A DNA stretch of 12,847 nt from Hyphomicrobiales bacterium (GTDB taxonomy: Bacteria; Pseudomonadota; Alphaproteobacteria; Rhizobiales; Aestuariivirgaceae). The position numbers and the translations under genes are program-made. Location: NCBI GenBank assembly GCA_027030295.1, contig JALVFB010000104.1:1-12847 (forward strand). Direction: 5' to 3'. Of the stretch, positions 1 through 7,591 are shown piece after piece (positions within the stretch are counted from its first letter, which is position 1; each line of letters begins with the position of its first letter). The notes beneath the pieces were generated by a model. That model ran no database searches. It saw only the letters and a program-made list of their open reading frames with translations, and was not told the DNA's origin.

Positions 1-474
1 GGTCACGTCCGTCTTCAGGTTGGCGATCAGCTTGTCGCCCTGAATCGTGGCGTCGGGCTTTTTCACCACGACATTGCCGGTGACCACGACTTCATCCTTT
101 TTCACGTCCATGTTCGCCTTCTCGCCGGTGATGGTCACCTTCGGCTTGACGATGCGCACATGCCCGGTGGCGATCAACCGGCGCACCTTGGTCTTTTCCG
201 AACCGTCGGGCTGCTTCTCCTTTTCGGTGAAAACCTCCAGCTTGTCCGCATACAGTGTCGTTTCGCCCTTGATGGCCTTCACGTTGCCGATGAAAAGAAC
301 CTTGTTGTCCTTTTCATAGACCTGCATGTCGTCGGCGGTGATGTCCACCTTCTCCTTCTTCTTTTCCTTGCCCTGCTCCGCCGCCGACGCGGCCTTGACG
401 ACGACGGGGGAAAGGGCCGGAGACATGACAATCAGGGTAGCGGACAAAATGGCGAAATGCAGCGCGCGAAGCAT
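1..474 (-). CDS. lptA: LptA/OstA family LPS-transport periplasmic protein, 3' end cut by window
   Basis: LptA forms the periplasmic bridge that carries lipopolysaccharide from the inner-membrane LptBFGC complex to LptD in the outer membrane. Reading the minus strand from the ATG at 474 gives an open frame of 158 codons with no stop before the window edge, so only the N-terminal part is seen. Residues 1 to about 32 form a signal peptide (MLRALHFAILSATLIVM, then ...AASAA). A Lys/Glu-rich stretch follows, then OstA-type beta repeats: DITADDMQVYEKDNKVLFIG, LYADKLEVF, ATGHVRI, ITGEKANMDVKKDEVVVTG and IQGDKL. The start has a perfect AGGAGG seven bases upstream. In many Proteobacteria lptC lies directly upstream of lptA; here the upstream neighbour is the divergent lysS, so lptA seems to head its unit. 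A possible -10 (TATATG on the minus strand, near 511-516) is too weak to call. The family is clear; the downstream gene cannot be seen. Confidence 0.88.
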   Translation of the reverse strand, partial: MLRALHFAILSATLIVMSPALSPVVVKAASAAEQGKEKKKEKVDITADDMQVYEKDNKVLFIGNVKAIKGETTLYADKLEVFTEKEKQPDGSEKTKVRRLIATGHVRIVKPKVTITGEKANMDVKKDEVVVTGNVVVKKPDATIQGDKLIANLKTDVT

Positions 475-574
475 GACGGCCTCCTTGTGCGAACATGATG
501 ATTGCAACCATATATGCCGGTTTTCCGGTGTGCTGAAAAGGGCAGATGCCTTGACGCGCCCGCGCAAACGGCGC

Positions 575-707
575 AGATGCTTCTCGAATATGAGGAACCA
601 CCCACCACCCCGCGCCCCCACTTGGGCCCTCGAATTGTGGAAACAGGGGCCCGGATGAGGGCGCGGGGTGGTTGCGAGCCAATCGGCCTTTGCCCAAGTT
701 GGCATTA
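575..707. repeat. palindromic element, diverged copy C, in the lysS leader
   Basis: This is the third and most diverged copy of the roughly 130-bp element described at 2921 and 4467. The shared parts are AACCACCCACC near 596, a 14-bp perfect inverted repeat (604-617 with 659-672, ACCACCCCGCGCCC) and the right end TTGGCATTA (699-707), which corresponds to TTGGTATCA of copy B. Its upper stem differs in sequence but is again self-complementary (GGGCCC at 624-629 with 647-652). The left end is fuzzy. The copy sits between a possible -35 (TTGACG, 551-556) and the lysS start, so it would be transcribed in the lysS leader. Apart from this repeat I see no gene between 475 and 745. Confidence 0.75.
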
Positions 708-745
708 CTCCGGAATATCCGGAACGTTCAGAAGGGAATGACGAC

Positions 746-2353
746 ATGAGCGGCGTGGATCCGGCCCTGCGCGCGGCGGCGATGGAATCGAAGGCCTGGC
801 CCTTCGCGGAAGCGCGGCGCATCCTGAAACGGCTCGAACGCCAGAAAGACCGCGATCCCGAAAAGCCGGTGCTGTTCGAAACCGGTTATGGCCCCTCGGG
901 TCTGCCGCACATCGGCACCTTCGGCGAGGTTGCGCGCACGCTCATGGTGCGCCACGCGCTGCAAACCATCGCCGATGTGAAGACGAAGCTCATCTGCTTC
1001 TCCGACGACATGGACGCTCTGCGCAAGGTTCCGGACAACGTGCCCAACCAGGAGCTGCTTGCGGCCAATCTCGGCAAGCCACTGACGCAGGTGCCCGACC
1101 CCTTCGGCTGCCACGAGAGCTTCGGCGCCCACAACAATGAGAAGTTGCGCCGGTTCCTGGACGAATTCGGTTTCGACTACGAATTCGCTTCCTCCACCGA
1201 TTACTACACCTCCGGCAGGTTCGATGCCGCGCTGTTGCGCATGCTGGAGAAGTTCGACGAGGTGATGGCCATCATGCTGCCGACGCTGGGCGAGGAGCGG
1301 CGCAAGACCTACGCGCCGTTTCTGCCCATCCACCCGGAAACCGGCATCGTCATGCAGGTGCCGGTGGAGGAGGTGAAGCTGGACGCGGGCAGCATCGTCT
1401 GGCGCGACCCGGAAACCGGCAAGCGATACGAGACGCCGGTCACCGGGGGCAGGTGCAAGCTGCAATGGAAGCCGGACTGGGCCATGCGCTGGCATGCGCT
1501 GGGGGTGGACTACGAAATGGCCGGCAAGGACCTGATCGATTCGGTGAAGGTGGGCGAGCGCATCGTGCGCGCGCTGGGCGGCCAGCCGCCGGAAACCTTC
1601 ATCTACGAGCTGTTTCTGGACGAGAACGGCCAGAAGATTTCCAAGTCCAGGGGCAACGGGCTGACCATCGAGGAATGGCTGCGCTACGGCACACAGGAAA
1701 GCCTGCAACTGTTCATGTTCAACAAGCCGAAAACGGCCAAAAGGCTCTATTTCGACGTCATTCCGCAGCACGTGGACGATTATTACGCGCATCTGCGCAA
1801 ATATCCGCAGCAGGAGATGAAAGACAGGCTGGCCAACCCCGTATGGCACATTCACCGCGGCAATCCGCCGCAGGTGGACATGCCCATCACCTTCGCGCTG
1901 CTCCTGAACCTCGTTTCCGCCGCGCATGCGGAGGACAAGAAGGTGCTGTGGGGCTTCGTTTCGCGCTACGCGCCGGGCGCGACGCCGGAAAACCACCCGG
2001 AAGTGGACCGGCTGATGGATTACGCAATCAACTACTATGAAGACTTCGTGAAACCGGCCAAGCGCTATCGCGCGCCGGATGAGCGCGACCGCGCGGCGCT
2101 CATGGAGCTGGAGCGCCGGCTTGGCGAGTTGCCCGAAACGGCGGATGCGCAGAGCATCCAGAACCTCGTCTATGAAGTGGGCAAGGCGCATGGGTATGAG
2201 CCATTGCGCGACTGGTTCCGCACGCTCTACGAAGTGTTGCTGGGCCAGCCGCAGGGGCCGCGCTTCGGTTCCTTCGTGGCGTTGTATGGCGTGGAGGAAA
2301 CGCGCCGGCTCATCGCCGGGGCGCTGGCCGGACACCTCGCGCAAGAGGCTTAA
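746..2353 (+). CDS. lysS: class I lysyl-tRNA synthetase (lysine--tRNA ligase)
   Basis: The enzyme charges tRNA-Lys with lysine using ATP in the cytoplasm. The protein has 535 residues, in the usual range for the class I (LysK-type) enzyme found in archaea, spirochaetes and many alphaproteobacteria, which is unrelated to class II LysRS. The Rossmann-fold signatures are visible: the HIGH-type motif in [13 protein letters not shown] (HIGT at residues 56-59) and the KMSKS-type motif KISKS at 297-301. A C-terminal alpha-helical anticodon-binding region follows. The ATG at 746 is preferred over in-frame upstream codons (open from 668) because GAAGGG lies about nine bases ahead and the residues [20 protein letters not shown] align with the family's N-terminus. 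The upstream extension would run into the palindromic repeat. It is divergent from lptA, and the next gene follows 96 bp downstream on the same strand. Confidence 0.96.
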   Translation: MSGVDPALRAAAMESKAWPFAEARRILKRLERQKDRDPEKPVLFETGYGPSGLPHIGTFGEVARTLMVRHALQTIADVKTKLICFSDDMDALRKVPDNVPNQELLAANLGKPLTQVPDPFGCHESFGAHNNEKLRRFLDEFGFDYEFASSTDYYTSGRFDAALLRMLEKFDEVMAIMLPTLGEERRKTYAPFLPIHPETGIVMQVPVEEVKLDAGSIVWRDPETGKRYETPVTGGRCKLQWKPDWAMRWHALGVDYEMAGKDLIDSVKVGERIVRALGGQPPETFIYELFLDENGQKISKSRGNGLTIEEWLRYGTQESLQLFMFNKPKTAKRLYFDVIPQHVDDYYAHLRKYPQQEMKDRLANPVWHIHRGNPPQVDMPITFALLLNLVSAAHAEDKKVLWGFVSRYAPGATPENHPEVDRLMDYAINYYEDFVKPAKRYRAPDERDRAALMELERRLGELPETADAQSIQNLVYEVGKAHGYEPLRDWFRTLYEVLLGQPQGPRFGSFVALYGVEETRRLIAGALAGHLAQEA

Positions 2354-2395
2354 CCCGCAATTTACCCTGTTCTGGCAGGTTGTGTGCAGAAACGC

Positions 2396-2410
2396 CGGCT
2401 CCCGGAGCCG
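2396..2410 (+). other. small GC hairpin between lysS and the next gene
   Basis: CGGCTC-CCG-GAGCCG is a perfect 6-bp stem with a 3-nt loop, 43 bases after the lysS stop. No T-run follows, so it is at best a weak terminator or an mRNA-processing or stability hairpin. Co-transcription of lysS with the downstream gene remains possible. Confidence 0.3.
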
Positions 2411-2449
2411 TGGAAGTTTGTATGCAGTTGCGAACAGGGGTATGCAGGC

Positions 2450-2923
2450 ATGGCCGGAAAAGGATTTCTGCGGATGGTGGCGCATCATGGCGCGGGCGTT
2501 CTGCTGGCGCTGGGCCTGATGGGCGTGGCGGGCGCGCACGCGGTGACGGTGAAGGTGACGCCGGATACCGCGACGCTGGTGAACGTGGCCGGCAAGGCCG
2601 CCACGCTCATCGTGGGCAACCCGGCCTATGCCGACGTGGCCGCCATTGGCGACAAGGTGCTGGTGCAGGGCCGCAATTTTGGGAAAACCAACGTCATCGT
2701 GCTGGACACCAAGGGCCGCAGGCTGGCCCAGTTCGACGTCGTGGTAAGCCCGGGGCATCCGGAGGAAATGTCCCTCTACCGCGATGGCAAGCGCGCGACC
2801 TATCTGTGCGCACCGGAGTGCGCCCAGGTGATGGATACGCGCGACGACAAGGAAGCATTCGAGCAACTGACCGGCCGCGTCAACTTGCGTCAGAGCATCG
2901 TTTCCGGATTGGCCAAGGAATGA
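2450..2923 (+). CDS. exported protein with pilus-assembly/secretin N-terminal-like domain
   Basis: The product has 157 residues. Residues 1-31 look like a signal peptide: a basic start (MAGKGFLRMVAHH), a hydrophobic core GAGVLLALGLMGVAG and an AHA cleavage site. Residues 32-100 resemble the domain at the N-terminus of CpaC/RcpA-type pilus secretins (pilus-assembly N-terminal family): VTVKVTPDTATLVNV, then TLIVGNPAYADVAAIGDKVL and GRNFGKTNVIVLDTKGR. The tail has a C-x3-C pair (Cys120, Cys124) that could form a periplasmic disulfide. No secretin channel domain is present and no pilus gene is nearby, so the function is unknown; a periplasmic or outer-membrane adaptor role is only a guess. An upstream in-frame GTG (2384) would add 22 residues before the signal peptide and is less likely; AGGGG lies about ten bases before the chosen ATG. 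The stop codon TGA is also the first three bases of repeat copy B. Confidence 0.8.
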   Translation: MAGKGFLRMVAHHGAGVLLALGLMGVAGAHAVTVKVTPDTATLVNVAGKAATLIVGNPAYADVAAIGDKVLVQGRNFGKTNVIVLDTKGRRLAQFDVVVSPGHPEEMSLYRDGKRATYLCAPECAQVMDTRDDKEAFEQLTGRVNLRQSIVSGLAKE

Positions 2924-3050
2924 TGCCAATATGCATAAAGAACCACCCACCGCCCCGCGCCCCCGCCCAACCCCCAAATTCTGAGAACCCAGGGGTTGGG
3001 CGGGGGCGCGGGGCGGTTTCACCGGTCAACCTTTGCGCATCTTGGTATCA
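2921..3050. repeat. 130-bp palindromic element, copy B, between convergent genes
   Basis: The element has terminal inverted repeats (TGATGCCAATATGCATAAAG at the left; TGATACCAAGATGCGCAAAG read inward from the right; 16 of 20 match). It has a central perfect inverted repeat of 26 bp (2949-2974 with 2992-3017; arms begin ACCGCCCCGCGCC) around a 17-nt loop. It fills the whole space between the exported-protein gene and hemN. Its first and last three bases are the stop codons of those two genes. The strong GC stem could end transcription from both sides, although there is no clear T-run. Its length (130 bp) equals that of copy A. Confidence 0.9.
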
Positions 3051-4403
3051 CACCGCCTTGGCGTGGCGCTGGGGCCGGGGCTGATAATGGGCGTCGAAGG
3101 CCGTGCACACGGTGCGCACGAACAGCCTTCTGTCTTCCGGCACGATGACCCGGCCGTCCTCCTCCACCCGGCACAGGCCGTCCGCTTCCAGGGGCTTCAG
3201 CTTTTCGTATGACGCGGCGAGCATGGCCGGGTCGAAGCCGTGCTTTTCGGCAATCGCCCGCGGGTCGACCCGAAGGAAGCACATGAGCCTTTCGATGATC
3301 TCCGCGCGCATGCGGTCTTCCGGCGTGATGGCGATGCCGCGGTCGATGGCGAGGCGGCCTTCCTCGATACGGGTGGCCCATTTCGCCATGTCGCGGGCGG
3401 ACTGGGCATAGCCCCGCGGCAGCGAGGAAATGGCCGAGCAGCCGAAACCCACCAGCGCATCCGCCGGATCCACCGTGTAGCCCTGGAAATTGCGCCGCAG
3501 CGTGCCGGCATGAAGCGCCGTGGTCATGGGATCGTCGTCGCGGGCGTAATGATCCAGCCCGATGGCCGTGTAGCCGTTGGCGGTGAGCGTCTCGCCGATG
3601 GCGACGGCCTGCTCATAGCGCTCCTCGATGCCGGGCAAATCTTCGTCGCGAATCATCTTCTGGTGTTTCTTGAACCACGGCACGTGGGCATAGCCGAACA
3701 CGGCGATGCGATCCGGACGCAACCCGGCGGCCAGCTTCGCCGTCTCGATGACCGAGTCCACCGTCTGGCCGGGCAGGCCATACATCAGGTCGAAGTTCAC
3801 CGCCTCGATGCCGGCGTCATGCAGGTTCTTCACGCATTCTGCCACCATCTCGTAGGGCTGGATGCGGTTGACCAGCTCCTGCACCCGGGCGTTGAAGTCC
3901 TGCACGCCGAAGCTGCCGCGGTTGAAGCCCATCTCCGCGAGCGCGAAAGCCTTCTCGCGTGAAAAGGTGCGCGGATCCATCTCGATGGCGATCTCCGCGC
4001 CTTCCGCGAAGCCGAACAGGTCGCGCACCTTCGCCACGATGGCGCGGAGGTCGTCCTCCGCCAGATAGGTGGGGGTGCCGCCGCCGAAGTGAAAATGCGT
4101 CACCCGGCCCTTCGGCCCCTTCAGCATCGGCGCGGTCAGCGCGATTTCCTTCAGCAGCCTGCGGGTATAGGTGGCGGCGCGCTCATAGGTGTTGGGGATG
4201 GTGGTGTGACAGCCGCAATACCAGCACATCTGCCGGCAGAAGGGGATGTGCACGTAAACGGAAAGCGAGGCGTCCTCGGGCAGCGCGCCCAGCCAGTCCA
4301 CCCACGTTTCCGGCGCGAAGTCGTTCGAAAACTGCACCGCCGTGGGGTAGCTGGTGTAGCGCGGCACGTCCTGCGTGGCGTATTTCTTCAGCCGTTCGTC
4401 CAT
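3048..4403 (-). CDS. hemN: oxygen-independent coproporphyrinogen III oxidase (radical SAM)
   Basis: The enzyme converts coproporphyrinogen III to protoporphyrinogen IX without oxygen, using S-adenosylmethionine and a 4Fe-4S cluster; it allows haem synthesis under low oxygen. The 451-residue length is normal for HemN. The family N-terminus PRYTSYPTA is present. The cluster motif HIPFCRQMCWYCGC supplies Cys56, Cys60 and Cys63, with Cys65 as the extra conserved cysteine that marks true HemN rather than HemW. FHFGGGTPTYL and a GFNRGSFGVQDF segment follow, and the C-terminal HemN domain (ERLMCFLRVD) is present. The start has GAAAGGGGG just upstream. The gene is bracketed by two nearly identical direct copies of the 130-bp element, with its own stop codon lying in copy B and copy A 63 bp upstream of its start. 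I looked for an FNR-type TTGAT-N4-ATCAA site between 4404 and 4647 and saw none. Confidence 0.97.
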   Translation of the reverse strand: MDERLKKYATQDVPRYTSYPTAVQFSNDFAPETWVDWLGALPEDASLSVYVHIPFCRQMCWYCGCHTTIPNTYERAATYTRRLLKEIALTAPMLKGPKGRVTHFHFGGGTPTYLAEDDLRAIVAKVRDLFGFAEGAEIAIEMDPRTFSREKAFALAEMGFNRGSFGVQDFNARVQELVNRIQPYEMVAECVKNLHDAGIEAVNFDLMYGLPGQTVDSVIETAKLAAGLRPDRIAVFGYAHVPWFKKHQKMIRDEDLPGIEERYEQAVAIGETLTANGYTAIGLDHYARDDDPMTTALHAGTLRRNFQGYTVDPADALVGFGCSAISSLPRGYAQSARDMAKWATRIEEGRLAIDRGIAITPEDRMRAEIIERLMCFLRVDPRAIAEKHGFDPAMLAASYEKLKPLEADGLCRVEEDGRVIVPEDRRLFVRTVCTAFDAHYQPRPQRHAKAV

Positions 4404-4466
4404 GCCCCCTTTCTAGCCGCGCCGCGCGCCGCCGCCAATGCCCGGGGAAAATGTTTTTCCATCATT

Positions 4467-4596
4467 TAATACCAAGATGCATAAAGAACCACCCACCGCC
4501 CCGCGCCCCCGCCCAACCCCCAAATTCTGAAAACCCAGGGGTTGGGCGGGAGCGCGGGGCGCTTTCACCGGTCAACCTTTGCGCAGCCTGGTATAA
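4467..4596. repeat. 130-bp palindromic element, copy A, upstream of hemN
   Basis: This copy has the same length and orientation as copy B and differs from it at about 9 of 130 positions by eye. The terminal inverted repeats (left TAATACCAAGATGC; right, read inward, TTATACCAGGCTGC) and the long GC stem are retained, with two changes in the right arm (one in the GGGAGC segment, one at GCGC). It lies between the trmN6 stop and the hemN start, so it falls in or near the hemN promoter or leader and downstream of trmN6. The remaining 51 bp towards trmN6 (4597-4647) and 63 bp towards hemN (4404-4466) hold nothing I can name. Confidence 0.9.
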
Positions 4597-4647
4597 TCTC
4601 ATTCAAGCGTCTCTCCGAACAACCGATATGCCTGTTTCACAACTCCT

Positions 4648-5427
4648 TCACCCGATCCGGGCCAGTTCCGGAAACGGCGCGGCGTGGCGCAGAATGGCCT
4701 CGGCATCTGGCGTGAAGGCGTGGCCTTCTTCGTGCAGCGTCAGGCCCGGCAATAACCGCGCCGGCGTCTTCACGCCACGCACGGCGCGCACCAGCACACG
4801 GCTGGCGGGCCTGCCCGCGCGCGGCCAGACGGGCGCGATGACGATGGCCCCCAGCTTCGCCGCCTGCATGGCGCAAAGCAGCTCGGGCAAGGCGGCGGCG
4901 GGCTGGATCAGCGTGATGGTGCCCTTCGGGCGCACCATGCGGGCCAGCGTGCGCACCCACTCGGGCAAAGGCGCTTCCATGAGCACGTGGGCGCGGGCCT
5001 TGTCCGCATGCGGCGAATGCTGCACGGCATCGGCGGCGTGATAGGGCGGGTTGGCGAAGGCGTGGTCGAAGGTGCCCGGCGACAGACCCGGCGGGCCGTC
5101 CCGCTTGCCGGCGCGCAAGGCATTTCCGGTGATGACCTCGAAAACTTCCGCCAGTTCGTTGCGTTCGGCGTTCCGGCGGGCGAGTGCGGCGTAGTCCGGG
5201 TTCGCTTCCGCGCCGGTCACCCGCACGCCCGGCACGCGCGAAAGCAGGCACAGCGCCGCCACGCCCGGACCGGTGCCGGCTTCGAACACCGCCTCGCCCG
5301 CCTTCGCCGGCACGGCGGCGGCCAGCAGCACCGAATCGATGCCAGCGCGAAAGCCCTTCGCCGGTTGCAGGATGCGCAACCGCCCACCGAGAAAGGCATC
5401 GTCCGTCAGCGCCGGATCGTTGGTCAA
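4648..5427 (-). CDS. trmN6: tRNA1(Val) (adenine(37)-N6)-methyltransferase-like protein
   Basis: TrmN6 (YfiC in E. coli) uses S-adenosylmethionine to methylate N6 of A37 in tRNA1-Val. The protein has 259 residues and one class I methyltransferase domain. Visible signatures are the family N-terminus DAFLGGRLRILQPAKGFRAG, then AGIDSVLLAAAVP, the SAM-binding motif I FEAGTGPG (residues 48-55), the acidic residue of motif II in VTGAEANPDYA, and the N6-adenine catalytic motif NPPY at 126-129. No ATG exists near the start: the frame begins with TTG at 5427, which overlaps the uraA stop (TTGA), with GGAG six bases upstream. This implies translational coupling to uraA. Substrate specificity beyond the family level (A37 versus another adenine) is inferred. 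Confidence 0.87.
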   Translation of the reverse strand: MTNDPALTDDAFLGGRLRILQPAKGFRAGIDSVLLAAAVPAKAGEAVFEAGTGPGVAALCLLSRVPGVRVTGAEANPDYAALARRNAERNELAEVFEVITGNALRAGKRDGPPGLSPGTFDHAFANPPYHAADAVQHSPHADKARAHVLMEAPLPEWVRTLARMVRPKGTITLIQPAAALPELLCAMQAAKLGAIVIAPVWPRAGRPASRVLVRAVRGVKTPARLLPGLTLHEEGHAFTPDAEAILRHAAPFPELARIG

Positions 5428-6695
5428 GGCTGCTCCACCACCTTCTTGCCCGGCAGAATGAGGTTCGCCACCACGCCGACAATGCCCGCAAGGCCAATGC
5501 CGGTGAGCGAGAAATCACCCCAGCTCAGCGTCAGCCCGCCGATGCCGGAAACGAGGATGAGCGCCACGATGACGAGATTGCGTGGTTTCGTCAGGTCCTC
5601 GCCCTCCTTCACCAGCGAGTTCAGTCCGACCACGACGATGGCGCCGAACAGCAGCATGAGAATGCCGCCCATCACCGGCGTCGGAATGGTGGCCAGCACC
5701 GCGCCGAGCTTGCCTACGAAGGCGAGCAGGATGGCCCAGATGGCGGCCCAGGTCATGATGGCGGGGTTGAAGGCGCGGGTGATGGTCACCGCGCCGGTGA
5801 CCTCCGAATAGGTGGTGTTGGGCGGGCCGCCCAGCAGGGCGGCGGCGGAGGTGGCAAGACCATCGCCCAGCAGCGTTTTGTCCACGCCGGGGTCCTTCAA
5901 ATAGTCGCGCCCGGTCACCTGGCCGATGGCGATGACGTCGCCGAAATGCTCGATGGCCGGGGCGATGGCCACCGGCAGGATGAACAGAATGGCGCTGATG
6001 TTGAACTCCGGAAAGGTGAAATTCGGCACCGCGAACCATGCCGCCTTGGCGATTGGGGCGAAGTTGATGACGTCATAGCCCATCGTGTCCATGACGATGG
6101 CCGCCACATAGCCGACGATGCCGCCGATGAGCACCGGGATGACGCGCACCAGCCCGCGCCCCCAGACGATGGCGGCGATGGTGGCGGCCAGCGAAACGCC
6201 CGCCAGTATCAACGCCGGCCCCAGCGCCACCAGCTGTTTGGCGCCGTCGCCGGTCTTGCCCAGCGCCAGGTTCACCGCCACCGGCGCCAGGATGAGGCCG
6301 ATGACCATGATCACCGGCCCCGTCACCACCCGCGGCAGATAGCGCTCCAGCCACACGCTGCCGCGCAGGCGCACCATGCCGGATAGCGCCAGATAGACCA
6401 GCCCGGCGGCGGCCAGCCCGCCCAGCGTGGCGGCCATGCCCCACTTGCCGGAAGCGACGATGATGGGCGAGATGAAGGCGAAGGAAGAAGCCAGGAACAC
6501 CGGCACCTTGCCGCGGGTGACGACCTGGAAGATGAGCGTGCCCAGCCCGGCGGTGAACAGCGCCACGTTCGGGTCAAGCCCGGTGAGAATGGGCACCAGC
6601 ACCAGCGCGCCGAAGGCCACGAACAGCATCTGCGCGCCGATGAACCATTGACCGGGGTGAAAGCGGTATTCCGGCTGCGAGAAGTCCCTGTTCAT
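5424..6695 (-). CDS. uraA: uracil/xanthine permease of the NCS2 family
   Basis: This inner-membrane nucleobase:proton symporter has 423 residues and is almost entirely hydrophobic, with roughly 12-14 membrane segments. NCS2 signatures are present: GLDPNVALFTAGLGTLIFQ near residues 39-57, the substrate-site segment APAIEHFGD (Glu249) and GGPPNTTYSE (Glu298). In E. coli UraA the two glutamates and a nearby histidine (His245) bind uracil and couple protons; here that histidine position is Asp253, as in some PyrP-type permeases, so strict uracil specificity is not proven. The divergent upp gene makes uracil the best guess. The ATG at 6695 has GGAGGGG just upstream and begins MNRDFSQPEYRFHPGQW, as expected for the family; an open extension up to 6842 is not credible. 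It is the first gene of the unit that includes trmN6. Confidence 0.93.
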   Translation of the reverse strand: MNRDFSQPEYRFHPGQWFIGAQMLFVAFGALVLVPILTGLDPNVALFTAGLGTLIFQVVTRGKVPVFLASSFAFISPIIVASGKWGMAATLGGLAAAGLVYLALSGMVRLRGSVWLERYLPRVVTGPVIMVIGLILAPVAVNLALGKTGDGAKQLVALGPALILAGVSLAATIAAIVWGRGLVRVIPVLIGGIVGYVAAIVMDTMGYDVINFAPIAKAAWFAVPNFTFPEFNISAILFILPVAIAPAIEHFGDVIAIGQVTGRDYLKDPGVDKTLLGDGLATSAAALLGGPPNTTYSEVTGAVTITRAFNPAIMTWAAIWAILLAFVGKLGAVLATIPTPVMGGILMLLFGAIVVVGLNSLVKEGEDLTKPRNLVIVALILVSGIGGLTLSWGDFSLTGIGLAGIVGVVANLILPGKKVVEQP

Positions 6696-6832
6696 CCTGT
6701 CCCCTCCCCTGTGGATGCGGAATGTCGTGGTCGCGTGGTTGTCGTTCCCCGCACTGCCGGCGCCAGCTTGCCGCGCCGGGCGGATGACGGCAAGAGCGCG
6801 TGGCGCGTCCTGTTGATAACCCGACGCCCGTG

Positions 6833-6861
6833 CTTCACGCACGGCCGCGCGGTGCTACCAT
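6833..6861 (+). promoter_or_regulatory. candidate upp promoter
   Basis: CTTCAC (6833-6838) and TACCAT (6856-6861) are spaced by 17 bp and lie just ahead of the upp leader. Both boxes are only partial matches to sigma-70 consensus. A 6-bp inverted repeat, CCGTGC-TTCAC-GCACGG (6828-6844), overlaps the -35 box. The rest of the uraA/upp divergent region (6696-6894) shows nothing else I can name. Confidence 0.3.
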
Positions 6862-6894
6862 CGCGCGGGAAACGCCGTTTTCGGGAGGCCCGAC

Positions 6895-7527
6895 ATGCAT
6901 GAAAACCTCGTTCTCGTCGATCATCCGCTGATCCAGCACAAACTGACCCTGATGCGCGAAAGGACGACGCCCTCGGCGCAGTTTCGCCAGTTGCTGAAGG
7001 AGATCTCGCTGTTGCTGGGCTATGAGACCCTGCGCGACCTGCCGCTGACCACGCGGCGCATCGAAACGCCGCTGGCGGAGATGGAAGCGCCGATACTGAA
7101 GGGCAAGAAGCTGGCGCTGGTGCCGATCCTGCGCGCCGGCATCGGCCTGCTGGACGGCATGCTGGAATTGTCTCCATTGGCGCGAGTGGGCTTCATCGGC
7201 CTGTTCCGCGACGAGACGACGCTGAAGCCCGTGCAATATTACAGCAAGCTGCCGAAGGAGATGGACAAGCGCACCACGGTGATGCTGGATCCGATGCTGG
7301 CCACGGGCAATTCGGCCGTCGCCGCCATCGACATCGTGAAGGAGGCGGGCGCCAAGGACGTGCGCTTCATGTGCCTGCTGGCCGCTCCGGAAGGGGTGGA
7401 GAACCTGGCCCGGGAGCATCCGGACGTGCGCATCATCACCGCGGCGGTGGACGAACAGCTGAACGACAAGGGCTACATCGTGCCCGGCCTGGGCGATGCC
7501 GGCGACCGCCTGTTCGGCACCCGGTGA
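6895..7527 (+). CDS. upp: uracil phosphoribosyltransferase
   Basis: The enzyme makes UMP from uracil and PRPP in the pyrimidine salvage pathway in the cytoplasm. Its 210 residues match the usual UPRTase length. Family landmarks are the N-terminal [19 protein letters not shown], then [14 protein letters not shown], the PRPP-binding loop [15 protein letters not shown], and the C-terminal uracil-binding segment [22 protein letters not shown] lies eight bases before the ATG. The gene is divergent from the uracil permease and 64 bp from the convergent comM. The two divergent genes together would take up uracil and trap it as UMP. Confidence 0.98.
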   Translation: MHENLVLVDHPLIQHKLTLMRERTTPSAQFRQLLKEISLLLGYETLRDLPLTTRRIETPLAEMEAPILKGKKLALVPILRAGIGLLDGMLELSPLARVGFIGLFRDETTLKPVQYYSKLPKEMDKRTTVMLDPMLATGNSAVAAIDIVKEAGAKDVRFMCLLAAPEGVENLAREHPDVRIITAAVDEQLNDKGYIVPGLGDAGDRLFGTR

Positions 7528-7591
7528 AAGCGGGGCCTTTGCGCCCGGAGCCGCATGGGATGCATGACCGGCGCCATGCGGGCCGGGGCCA

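Noticed and set aside
728..3022. Long minus-strand open frame of 764 codons opposite lysS
   Set aside because: It is antisense to a certain synthetase gene, rich in His, Arg, Ala and Gly as expected of a shadow frame in GC-rich DNA, and it runs through the palindromic repeat.
2930..3022. Small proteins encoded in the palindromic elements (HPPPRAPAQPP-like frames)
   Set aside because: The same peptide appears at each copy only because the repeat is the same; the frames have no ribosome-binding sites and continue into real genes in the wrong frame.
4404..4466. FNR-type operator ahead of hemN
   Set aside because: hemN is often FNR-controlled, but I could not find TTGAT-N4-ATCAA or a close variant up to 4647.
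6696..6842. Extended uraA start
   Set aside because: The extra residues have no family similarity and the ATG at 6695 has a strong ribosome-binding site and the family N-terminus.
7528..7591. Terminator between convergent upp and comM
   Set aside because: Several short GC inverted repeats can be drawn (for example GCATG with CATGC), but none is strong or followed by a T-run.
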